Source: Marthasterias glacialis
Lineage: Eukaryota > Echinodermata > Asteroidea > Forcipulatida > Asteriidae
Assembly: GCA_911728455.2 (NCBI GenBank)
Contig: OU452227.1
Location: forward strand, 18,740,110 to 18,804,109
Length of the DNA stretch: 64,000 nt
Reading direction: 5' to 3'
Shown here: positions 48,685 through 60,500 of the stretch, piece by piece
Layout of the letters: each line of letters begins with the position of its first letter
Numbering within the stretch: position 1 is the first letter of the stretch
Notes under the pieces: generated by a model
The model's database searches: none
The model's input: the letters and a program-made list of their open reading frames with translations, nothing else
Told to the model about the DNA's origin: nothing
Made by a program: the position numbers and the translations under genes

Positions 48685-49963
48685 CTAGACATGAATTTTT
48701 GTTCCAAGAACAAAAACTGGGTGTTCGGATAGAACATCAGTCATGTTCCTACATTTATTTACCTTTAAATGAGGAGAACAATGAAGGACCTCCCCTAACG
48801 TTAGTTTTGGGTGAGAGAATCTTGTTCCTACATCTAACCATTTTTAAATGAGGAGCTACTTCCGGTTTGACCGGAATTAGAGGTCAAAGAGGTCAAGCAA
48901 TGTACAACAGAGAAGGGCCTTCCTTAACCTTGGTAATTGGTGAAAGAATCATGTTCCTAGCTCTTAGCATTTTTAAATGAAGAACTACTTCCGGTTTGAC
49001 CGGAATAGAGGTCACAAAGGTCGTTTAATGTTTCACAAAGAAAGGCCTTCTCTTAGTTTGATATTTCTAGGAACAATCATGTTCCTACTTCTATTTACTT
49101 TTTAATGAGGGGCTACTTCCGGTTCGACCGGAAGTAGAGGTCAAAGGGGTCAAATAATGTGCAAGGGAATATGTCTTCCATATCCTTGGTAATGGTGAAA
49201 AAATCATGTTCCAAGCACTTAGCATTATTCTAATAAAGAGATATTTCCGGTTTGACCGGAAGTAGATGACACAGAGGTCACTCAATGGGTCACAAAGAAA
49301 GACCCTCCCTAACCTTTACATTTGTCGAAGAATTAAGTTCATATCTCAAACGGTTGATTTTTTGTTGATTTTTAAAGGTTTAAATAAGCTATGTGTAAAA
49401 GACTAACAAAGCGTGGAGTGCGTGCCTTGAGAAGAGACTATGAACAACGTGCGGTTTATTGTATCATACAGTAGCACATGTATGTACAGTTTCAACGTAA
49501 CTTAGCCACACACGCACACACCCACCCGGACGTGTACATGTATAATGACCTCAATGCAAAAGTTGGAGAGGACTAAATTCTCTACAATCTGATGTACGAT
49601 TTGTGATCATGTGATATATACTTCAAAAAATACGAATTTTTGAAGTTTTTAACGTCCGGTTTGACCCAGAAGACAAGGTCAAATTGGGGTCATGTCTGTG
49701 GAGTGATTACGTAGTTTTGGATGACCTTTCCGATGATGTATAGATTGTAAAAATCCATTGTGTACTTTAGGAGTTATGATTTTTTGAAATAATAAACGTT
49801 TATTTAGCGTAATTCGACACCTGATGACGTCATCATGACGTCACTCAAGCCCTGTCATGTCCTAGTCAAGTTCTAACTATGTGTGAAGTTTGAAGTTTAT
49901 ATGAGCTTGGGAAGGGTGCATTTGTTAGCGGACAATCGACAGGCAGAAGAAGAAGAAGAAGAA
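48685..49963 (+). mobile_element. Helitron-like repeat unit U2
   Basis: Starts CTAGACATG with the hairpin AATTTTTGTTC-CAA-GAACAAAAACT (48694-48718) and GGTGTTCGG. Internal palindromic repeats lie near 48858, 48987, 49116 and 49245. It ends with GATGACGTCATCATGACGTC and (GAA)n at 49945-49963, directly followed by the start of U3. Confidence 0.78.
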
Positions 49964-52900
49964 CTAGAAATGAGTTTTTGTGGCGTCACAAAAACTAGGT
50001 GTTCGGAGTGTGATGTATTAAAAATTATTTTATGTGTTAAAAGTTAAATGAATTAAAAGTTAATCCAACTGATATATAAGAAAATATGAAGAAATACGTT
50101 AAATTGAGCTTTACAATACAATATTTAATTTGAACATCCGGTTTGGACAGGAATTTCTAATCACTTTTAAATGAGGAGGTACTTCCAGTTTGACCGGAAG
50201 TAGAGTTCAGAGAGGTCACGCAATGTGTAACAAAGAAGGACCTTCCCTAACTTTGGTATTTGGTGAATAGAATCATGTTCCTAGCTCTTACCATGTATTA
50301 ATGAGGAGCTACTTCCGGTTTGATCTTAAGTAGAGGTCACAGAGGTCACCCAATGTGCAACAGAGAAGGACCCTCCCTAACCTTGGTATGTGGTGAAAGA
50401 ATCATGTTCCTAGCTCTCACCATTTTTAAATAAAGAGCTACTTCTGGTTTGACCGGAAGTAGATGTCACAAAGGTCAATTAATGTTTCACAAATGAAGTC
50501 TTTCCCTAACCTTGATATTTCTCGAAACAATCATGTTCCTAACTCTAACCACTTTTACATGAAGAGCTACTTCCGGTTTGACCGGAAGTAGAGGTCATAG
50601 AGGTCATAGAGGTCACACGATTTGCAACAGAGAATGACCTTTCCTAACCTTGCTATTTGGTGAAGGAATCATGTTCCTAGTTCTTAGCAATTTTAAATAA
50701 AGAGCTACTTCCTTATTGTGTCATAAAGAAAGACCCTCCCTTACTTTGACATTTGTCAAAAAACATAAAGTTCATCTCTCAAACGGTTGATTTTTTGTTA
50801 ATTTTTAAAGTTTTAAATAAGCCCTGCATTAAAGACTAACAAAGCTCGTTTTATACTGACCAAAGAACTTCAAAATAATAGCTTTATAACAATTGTTTCC
50901 TTCAACTTCCGGTTTGAACCGCAATACAAGGTCAAATTGGGGTCATTTCTTTGAGACATTTAAATTGTTTCCAAAAGACCTTTGCGATGATTTGTAGATT
51001 GTAAAAATCCATTGTGCACTTCAGGAGTTCTGATTTAATTAATAAACTTTGGTTTATTGTAACTCAACATCTGATGATGTCATGATGACGTCATCGTTTT
51101 ATTTCGCGTCTTCATATTGAGGTTCAAGTATATGCACAGTTTCAAGGTTCAGTTTAATTTCAATTTTGAGTTATTTATTTGTAGAAAATTTAGGAGGAAT
51201 TAACATTTAAAGCAACATAATGGTCTCTATGAGACACCGTATAACACATGGTTTTGATTTTGTTTGATATATTGAAAGTGAAATCAAATAAAACCTTTAA
51301 ATATGAATATGAAAATAATTAAAAAGAGTTTTATCATATGTATTTCATGGGGACTTCCGGTTTGGGCAGGAAGCGAGGTCAACTCAGGTCACTAAGAATT
51401 ATAAAGAACCGCATACATTTATTGTAACTCGACTCCTGGAGGAAAAACAAGTTACCTTTTTGGTTTTAACTGCCAGGAAAAACAATGTTTTCGTGCTTTC
51501 CAAAGTGTTCCTTTTCCACGCAGTGCAATCGGCTGCCGCCAGGTTGTGTGTTCAAAATAGTATTCATATTGCCTTTTATCAAAACATTAACCCTTGCTGC
51601 CCTCCGTTTTGTTCGGCATTTATGCGGTGTCAATAAAATAAAGTGTGTATCGCTAGTAAACGTTGGTGGCGCTATATCAAATTAACGGTCTTATTTTGTA
51701 ACATCACGAACACTGGTGTACTGTACAGTCAATCTGACAATTGACAGATTCAAATTCCGAGCTCATTATCTGTATTAAAAAGTTCCAAAGTTTTATAAAA
51801 ACTACCCCACTTTGATAAACATCACAAACACAAGTGTGCACGGCTAAAGAAATACACGGACATTTTGAAAAGCGATGACTTTACTTTTTAATTTTCATTT
51901 TTGAACAGTTTTACTCAGCGTATCCCGACAACAACTCTCGCGGGGGTAAAGAGCCTCTGGCCCCGCTGTTGCACACTTGTGACTCTCGTACGTAAGCACG
52001 TACGTGATCGGTATATACAGGACGAAAGACGATCATTTTGTCAATTGCATTTTCTCCACCATTATACATCAAACAACTCACGTGAGCATGTGATCGTCTC
52101 AGTAAAGTCTCCTCTTCCTCTCCCTGTCACAATTAAGCCACCAGAATGACATAAAGGCAAACATTTCCACACTGAACTTGGCATGACTTAACAGTTTTTC
52201 TTTGCGTCGCCATTATTACACACACATATAACTTAACAACACACCGCAAAGTTCGATGAACTGTGACAAGACCTGACTTGTTGCGTGTTATGTATATACA
52301 TGTACACAGCATGCAGTAAGAGTGCACACGCACGGGGTGCAATACAGTAAGGTAACTGTACAGACTCTATCGGCGATCGCGCTAAAAACGGCACTTTTCA
52401 CCTTAATATAACTTCGTTATGCAACGGCCAATTTTGTTGAAATTTCACAATTAGGCTTTTATTGTCGTTATCTATTACTAAAAAATTCAACATGTACTTT
52501 GCTCAAAAAAAAATTGAAATAAAGAAAATTCTTATTTTTAAACTCGTCGTCGTAACAAACTGTAACATTTGATGACGTCATCAATGTAATATTTTCAAAG
52601 GTCATAAACTACATGTTATTTCGTACACTGAAACTATGTCCTAATTCTGTTTCATATTGACTCCACATCTTAAATTGTGACTTTTTAAGCATTTTTTGCT
52701 TCAACTTCCGGTTTGAACCGGAAGACAAGGTCAAATTGGGGTCATGTCTGTGAGGCGTTTACGCAAATTGGGATGACCTTTCCGATGATGTATAGATTGT
52801 AAAAATCCATTGTGTACTTTAGGAGTTATGATTTTTTGAAATAATAAACTTTGATTTAATGTAATTCGACACCTGATGACGTCATCATGACGTCACTCAA

Positions 52901-53153
52901 GCCCTGTCATGTCCTAGTCAAGTTCTAACTATGTGTGAAGTTTGAAGTTTATCTGAGCTTGGGAAGGGTCCATTTGTTAGCGGACAATCGACAGGCAGAA
53001 GAAGAAGAAGAAGAAGAAGTACCAAAAAAAAAAAACCGAACAAAATCAAGAGGTGTTCCGGGCTAGTGCCCGAACACCTAAGAAGAAGTACCCCCAAAAA
53101 AAAAACGAACAAAATCAAGAGGTGTTCCGGGCTAGTGCCCGAACACCTAAAAA
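49964..53153 (+). mobile_element. Helitron-like repeat unit U3, composite or interrupted
   Basis: Starts CTAGAAATG with the hairpin AGTTTTTGTG-GCGT-CACAAAAACT (49973-49996). Palindromic repeats lie near 50176, 50309, 50442 and 50570. The stretch 51100-52680 is unlike the other units and shows no gene. The end carries (GAA)n at 52998-53020 and two hairpins AGGTGTTCCGGGC-TAGT-GCCCGAACACCT (53051-53079, 53120-53148). Confidence 0.72.
51100..52680. other. Stretch inside the repeat array without gene or clear repeat
   Basis: No credible ORF; a short palindromic ACGTACGTAAGCACGTACGT-like segment lies near 51990. It separates U3 sequence on both sides. Confidence 0.5.
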
Positions 53154-54375
53154 CTAGAAATTTAGAGTTTGTTGACAAACTCACGGTGTTCGGCTTGAAC
53201 GTATTATTAAAGAGATCGCGTAGTTGACAATTTTAAGGTCAATATTGTGTGCAAGTTTTTGTCTCTTGTGCTATTTATTTGTACCTTTTGTTGATCTTTA
53301 TGCATGAAGGTTTGTCATATGAAACTTAACTTCCAGTTTTGACAGGAACTAAAGGTCAAATGGGGTCACACTTTGTACAGAATCTAGAATTGCCCGAGAG
53401 CTTTAAATTGATGTCATGATTATTAATTTACCACGTTTCATTTAAAAGATACATATTTTTGTATGTACAAACTTCAACTTCCGGTTTCGACCGGAAGTGA
53501 AGGTCAAATAAGGTCACACATTGTACAAAATTTGTTGAATCGCAGAACGGCCTTAAAATCATATATTAATGTACAAATTTACGATATTCAGATATGAATT
53601 TTTATATAAAAAACTACTACTTCCGGTTTCGACCGGAAGTACAGTTCAAATGGGGTCACACTCTGTGTAAGATATTTTAAATACTTCAAGACCTTTCATA
53701 TGGTACAAAGATCATGTATGTAGCATGTATTATTCTTAAGATATGATTATTTTAGTATAAAACTTCAATTTGATGTAATGACGTCATCGATCACGTCATC
53801 ATTCCCCGAAATTTGCTTTGTCATGTACACACTGTAGTCTAGGTATATAGTAAGTTTCATGTCCGTACATGCTTTTTTTTTGAGATAGCAAAATAAATTT
53901 TTTTCGACCTCGTGTATCAATTTCGTTGTGACGTAGCTATGACGTCATATATCACATTTCTAGAATGCTCTTGAGCTAAAGAAAATATTATTCATTAAAA
54001 GTTTGTTGATATTTTTAATCCCTTAGGCTCTAGAGCCCCAAATAACATGATTTTAACTTTAACTTCCGGTTTCTACCGGAGGTAAAGGTCAAATGAGGTC
54101 ACGGTGTGCATACAATTTGTCCAACATTACAAGACCTTTCATATGCACCAAAGATTTTGACTGTAGCATTTGCCGTTCTTAAGTTGTGAATTTTTTGAAT
54201 TATTTAACGTTTATTTAACGTCATGACGTCATCAATGACGTCATCATTCCAAAAAAATCGCGGTTTCATCTACTCACTAATATCTTTGTACATGGTAAGT
54301 TTCAAGTTCATACAAGCTTAACTTTTTGAGAAAATTTGTGGACAAGTTTTGACGACTAAGAAAGCCCAGAAAAAA
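53154..54375 (+). mobile_element. Helitron-like repeat unit U4
   Basis: Starts CTAGAAATTTA with the hairpin GAGTTTGT-TG-ACAAACTC (53165-53182) and GGTGTTCGG. Internal palindromes CTTCCGGTTTCGACCGGAAG lie near 53479 and 53622, with a variant at 54063. TGACGTCAT words lie near 53770, 53940 and 54225. 1222 bp, ending at AAGCCCAGAAAAAA. Confidence 0.8.
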
Positions 54376-55594
54376 CTAGAAATTTAGAGTTTGTGAACAA
54401 ACTCACGGTGTTCGACTTAATTACGTAACTGAAAATTTTTTGTCTATCGGTGCTATGCTGACGGGCGAAACATTTATTTGTACTTTTTTATCTTTATGCA
54501 TGAAGGTTTGTCATATGAAACTGCAACTTCCGGTTTGACAGGAACTAAATGTCAAATAGGGTCACACCTTGTGCATGTTATTTAGAATTGTCAGAGAGCT
54601 TTAAATTGATGTAGTGATTATTAATGTACCATGTGTCATTAATAAGATACATATTTTTGTATGTACAAACTTATACTTCCGGTTTCGACCGGAAGTGAAG
54701 GTCAAATGAGGTCAAACTTTGTAAACATTTTTAGAATCGTCGAAGGGCTTTACAATTAAGTTATTATATTAATACACAAATTTACGTTATTCAGAAACGA
54801 TTTTTTATATAAAAAACTACTACTTCCGGTTTCGACCGGAAGTGAATGTCAATTGGGGTCACACTCTGTGTAAGATTTGTTTAGTACTTCAAGACCTTTC
54901 ATATGGTGTAAAGATCATGTATGTAGCATGTATTATTCTTAAGATATGATTATTTTAGTATAAAACTTCAATTTAATGTAATGACGTCATCGATGACGTC
55001 ATCATTCCCAAAATTTTGCTTTGTCATATACACACTGTGGTCTAAGTATGTAGTAAGTATCAAGTCCGTACATGCTTTATTTTTTGAGATAGCAAAATAA
55101 TTTTTTTTTCGACCTCGTGTATCAGTTTCGTTGTGACGTAGCTATGACGTCATATATCACATATCTAGAATGATCTTGAGCTAAAGAAATTATTATTTAT
55201 TAAAAGTTTGTCGATATTTTTAATCACTTAGGCTCTAGAGCCCGAAATAATATGATTTGTTACTTTAACTTCCGGTTTCTACCGGAAGTAAAGGTCAAAT
55301 GAGGTCACGGTGTGCATACAATTTGTCCAACATTACAAGACCCCTTTCATATGCACCGAAGATTTTGAATGAAGCATTTGCCGTTCTTGAGTTATGAATT
55401 TTTTGAATTATTTAACGTTTATTTAACGTCATGATGTCATCAATGACGTCATCATTCCAAAAAAATCACGGTTTCATCTACTCACTAATATCTTTGTACA
55501 TGGTAAGTTTCAAGTTCATACAAGCTTAACTTTTTGAGAAAATTTGTGGACAAGTTTCGACGACTAAGAAAGCCCAGAAAAAAAACAAAAAAAA
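54376..55594 (+). mobile_element. Helitron-like repeat unit U5
   Basis: 1219 bp, collinear with U4. Start hairpin GAGTTTGT-GA-ACAAACTC (54387-54404), palindromes near 54676, 54826 and 55268, ending AAGCCCAGAAAAAAAAACAA. Confidence 0.8.
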
Positions 55595-57035
55595 CTAGAG
55601 ATTTAGAGTTTGTGGACAAACTCACGGTGTTCGGCTTAATTACGTAATTGAAAATTTTAAGGTCAATATTATGTGCACGTTTCTTGTCTATTTGTGCTAT
55701 GCTGACGGGCGAAATATTTAGTTGTACTTTTTTATCTTTATTCATGAAGGTTTGTCATATGAAACTTCAACTTCCGGTTTGACAGGAACTAAAGGTCAAA
55801 TGGGGTCACACCTTGTGCATGGTATCTAGAATTGTCAGAGAGCTTTAAATTGATGTAACTATTATTAATGTACCACGTTTCATTAATAAGGTACATATTT
55901 TTGTAGTACAAATTTATACTTCCGGTTTCGACCGGAAGTGAAGGTCAAATGAGGTCACACTTTGTAAATATTTGTAGAATCGTCGAGGGGCTTTAAAATT
56001 AAGTTATACAATTAATATACAAATTTACGTAATTCAGAATCGATTTTTCATAACAAAACTACTACTTCCGGTTTCGACCGGAAGTGAAGGTCAAATGGGG
56101 TCACACCCTGTGTAAGATTTGTTTAGTACTTCAAGACCTTTCATATGGTGTAAAGATCATGTATGTAGCATGTATTATTCTTAAGATATGATTATTTTAG
56201 TATAAAACTTCAATTTAATGTAATGACGTCATCGATGACGTCATCATTCCCAAAATTTTGCTTTGTCATATACACACTGTGATCTAAGTATGTAGTAAGT
56301 ATCAAGTCCGTACATGCTTTAGTTTTTGAGATAGCAAAATAATTTTTTTTTCGACCTCGTGTATCAATTTCGTTGTGACGTAGCTATGACGTCATATATC
56401 ACATTTCTAGATTGCTCTTGAGCTAAAGAAAATATTATTCATTGAAAGTTAGTTGATATTTTTAATCACTTAGGCTTTAGAGCCCCAAATAACATGAACT
56501 TTAACTTTAACTTCCGGTTTCTACCAGAAGTAAAGGTCAAATGGGGTCACGGTGTGCATACAATTTGTCCCACATCACAAGACCTTTCATATGCATTAAA
56601 GATTTTGAATGTAGCATTTGCCGTTCTTGAGTTATTAAATTTTTGAATTATTTAACGTTTATTTAACGTCATGACGTCATCAATGACGTCATCATTCCAA
56701 AAAAGTTTCTGTACCATCCACTCACTAATATGTTTGTACATGGTAAGTTTCAAGTTCATACAAGCTTAACTTTTTGAGAAAATTTGTGGACAAGTTTCGA
56801 CGACTAAGAAAGCCCAGAAAAAAAAACAAAAAAAAAACCAGAACAATAACAATAGGTTTTCGGCTGCTGGCCGAACACCTAAACAGAACAATAACAATAG
56901 GTCTTCGGCCGGTAGCCGAACACCTAAAAAACAGAACAATAACAACAGGTTTTTGGCTGATGGCCGAACATCTAAAAACAAAAAACAAAAACGAACAAAA
57001 TCGAGAGGTATTCCGGGCTGAGTGCCCGAACACCT
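55595..57035 (+). mobile_element. Helitron-like repeat unit U6 with four terminal hairpins
   Basis: Collinear with U4 and U5. Start hairpin GAGTTTGT-GG-ACAAACTC (55606-55623). After AAGCCCAGAAAAA it carries four successive hairpins: 56853-56880, 56899-56925, 56947-56973 and 57006-57035. Each follows an ACAATAAC- or GAACAAAATC-type spacer. Confidence 0.8.
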
Positions 57036-57090
57036 AAAAAAAAGCAAATCAATTCGTTTCCTTCACCATTACAAATCACGTTTTATACCT

Positions 57091-57556
57091 TTAGGTAGTA
57101 TTGGAATAAATGTTACTAAGTCGCAATCTAGTGTCAGAAGTAGAAAGACTGCCCATTGCACCACTACTACCCATGGAATCCTTGCTCTTACAACAACACA
57201 GATTCCTAAGCCCCAGTCTACCATTTTTACGCATAAGAACAAAGAAAATGAACACAGCTAAGCCGATGAGAGAGTTCAGGATCGCAAAGATGTACTGGAA
57301 AGTCGTGGTGAACATGCCAATGGCCAGGAAACCGAAGATCCATGTTCCACCGAGGAGGATACCGATGGGGATCATGCTGCGAGCCTGACGGAGGACTTTA
57401 TCTACCCGCCTCTCTTGACGGGTCAGTGAGCTCTTGTTGCGTTGGCAAACTAACCGACGGAAGACTAGAATGTAGATGAGGACATTGTAGAGGAGGAGTG
57501 CTCCAACAGGCAGCAATACACCAAAGTAGATTGAGTTCCCCGGAGAAAGGAAACAA
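57091..57556 (-). CDS. Gene B last exon: transmembrane helices 5-7 and cytoplasmic tail
   Basis: A 466-bp exon, phase 2 to stop. TM5 is IYFGVLLPVGALLLYNVLIY, the third loop is basic (RNKSSLTRQERRVDKVLRQ), TM6 is IPIGILLGGTWIFGFLAIG and TM7 is FQYIFAILNSLIGLAVFIFF. The tail is about 40 residues with CCCKSKDS and a serine/threonine-rich end. No AATAAA is seen before the hairpin repeats that begin about 55 bp after the stop, so the 3' UTR either is very short or runs into the repeat array. Confidence 0.92.
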
Positions 57557-60500
57557 CTGAAGGGTAACAATAAAAATACATACAAACTTTAATCAGAGGT
57601 TAATAAAGAAGGTACTTAAAACTTCAACATTTAAAACTTCAATATATTACCTTTTTGGAATACCATAATAATAATAATGAAATTTATACAGCACTTCTTA
57701 CTGGCATTTCTTAGCGATTAAACCTCGAGTACCAATAAGTGAGTCAAAAACCACAAGGAAAACGGACTGGGTAAATTTTTTAGTTCAATTTTGGGGTGTA
57801 CAAGAAAAATTGTTTGGAGCAGGAGTTGAATCATAGAGCTATATATCATTAAAGCGCTTTGGTTGCATTGTATACTCAGGGTGTGATCCCTGGCAACACA
57901 GCAGTATCTGGTTGAATGGCTTCTGACTTGCATCCCCGAATAAAGATATTGACAAAATAGGGAGACTGCCAACATTTGGGGCTGGATAGCTCAGTTGGTA
58001 CGTTAATCCGGGAGTAATAAAAGAGTATTATATTAAAGGGATCGGGTGTCAAAACACTGTATTATAGAAATGGCGGTGGTTTTAAAGATTTTTTGTTCTT
58101 AACTGCACGATGACAAAGGAATGTCCACACAGGGTATGTCACAAAGGACTGTGTGAAGCTACCAGTGTAGAGAAGATGATGAAGAAATGTCACTTTTAGA
58201 TGTGGAAGGGAACCCAATAAAAAGGGAACCCTTAAAAAACCCAATCCAAATGCAAGGCTCCCGTACAGGATTCCAAACTGGGTCCACAAGGGAGGGAATA
58301 AACAACTGAATGCCCAACATGAAGGAAGATATTGGAACAGTTTGAAGAAATTAAACCCAAAAGATATGCCGGTGCGCGGCCAGTAACGGTTACGTAAACG
58401 AGAAGTAAAACGGTTAAGTACGTGAGAAGAAGAATCTTGCATTTTATGAGCCTCTGTGTTGTCCGAAAGAAACTATACTGCTTCAAGACTTTGAATTTAA
58501 AGATGATTACTTTGTCAACTTACTATTTTCTTTCAGGAACATTCCATTGACCACTCACAAAGTAAGGTACAACCAATGTGAAGAATACAATCAACGCAGG
58601 AAAGCCTGTGAGAAAAAAACAAAATGATGTTTTCAGTCTCTGTCAGCATCTAAGCAACTAGTTTGACATCACACCAACATTTTCTCTGATAAACGACTGA
58701 ATTGTTTAAATTCTGTTGATGAATTTGTTTAAAATAAATTTCATTTTGAAGCGAAAAACGACAAGAAGTTAACCTTTTTCAACGTTGGTTTTAATTCATA
58801 TAAATTTATCATTTGAATCGGATTGATTCCTCTTAATTCAATGTAGTTTTAATCATGAGCCATATAAAATCTGTTGGTGTGGCATCATAGGCAGATGTTT
58901 GTAAACAATGTACATAATTTATACATTCTAGGGAAGGTGAATTATAATTCATTCAAAGACATCTGCAATTGAATGTCTCATTTCCTAAACTCTGCTGATC
59001 AGAAACACCAGAGCTTAAGTCCAGAGCTCTAGACCTCTTGGCCACGAAACTCACCCCAGCAGAAGACCATCATTCGCAGCAGATATCCCTTGACAAGACT
59101 CTGGCGGGTCAAGACCAGCAGGTAGAAACAAAGCATCGCCTCGGCCGACGACCAACAGACAGACGAGAGGAAGAAGTAGTGGATGAGAGCAGCAAAGATG
59201 ATGCAAGCCACTCGTGGTTGAATCAGCTCAATGCCAACAAGGAAGACTACGTAGAGCAAGATGAGAGACACGCAGAGATTCAACAAAGTCTTCCGGGGTG
59301 TAGATGACAGGTCGCTGAATTTTGATAGAATCAACATCATAAATGCATTTTTCATTTCGATCCAAGATTGATTACAATTATTAAAAATGATTCAAATGTA
59401 ATCATTCTGCAGTTGTATTTACTTAAATTGGTTTTGAGATACTGAAAATGTTGAGTTTGGTAAGCCCTACAGAATGTCATCAGTTCATATTCATAAGTAC
59501 CAAAGACAAAATCCTTTAGAGAGTTAACCCAACTAATTTTAAATGCGTGGTTATACACTATTTTCAATAACTTCACTCATGAATGCTTTACAAAACAAAT
59601 CTTCCATCCTACCATCTAGAAACACCATACCAAAGTTGGATGGCCAGGCTTAGTTCATCAATCCACTATGAGTGGTTATGTACGCCATAGCTGGAGTGTA
59701 CTGTTAGTCACTAGTGGTGGAATGGGGGAGGGGGTAGTTGTCCCCACTTTTGAAAAGGTAGCAATTTTCCCCTTCCCTATTTTTGGGGGGCGTGGTTTTT
59801 TTTGGAAAGGCAGCAATTTTGCCCCCCCACCAAACTTTCTACCTGGCACTTATTTTCAGAACTAACCTTTTGCACAATACATTCACCATAATTCAGTTTT
59901 CACAAACAAATTGTGACTTCCAAGCACTACAAATGGACAAGTAGTGTCTGTTGCAGACGTGGTCCGGTAGATCACGGAGGAAGAAAGATCGTCGAGGAGC
60001 GAGCAGCAGTTTGCTGTTTTGGCACTGCGACATTACACACCATATAAAAAAAACTCACCTTGAGTTCAATGTTGTTAGGATGGTAAGGATGAGAGCTGCA
60101 ATGGAGATACCACACCCAATCTTACTCAAGATATCAAGCACAATATCCATTGCGTCCCCATGGTGACTCTAAACAAAAGAAACAGGTGGTTCGAAAATTT
60201 AATACTTTGACTTACAAGCTTTTGTCTTGATAGTTCAACCTACCCAAAATGGCAACAACAAATTTAAACCTAATTCCCATACTGTACTTCATCCTCCAAA
60301 TTGAATATTCACTGCTGATTAATCAAAAGCTTTGGGATAAATTCCTACATTCCACTCTGAAACCTATAATATTGCATCGTGTGTATTAAATGCAAAACGC
60401 ACCTGTAGGCATTTTACAGCAACACAAAAACAAAGAGCTTAACTGTCAATGTTTATCAGCACAGCAGTCCCCGAGACTAAAGCCCAGTTCATACTTCATG

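Noticed and set aside
57118-57400. Plus-strand ORF opposite the last exon of gene B
   Set aside because: The minus strand has TM5-TM7 motifs and correct splice phase; the plus-strand frame is a shadow.
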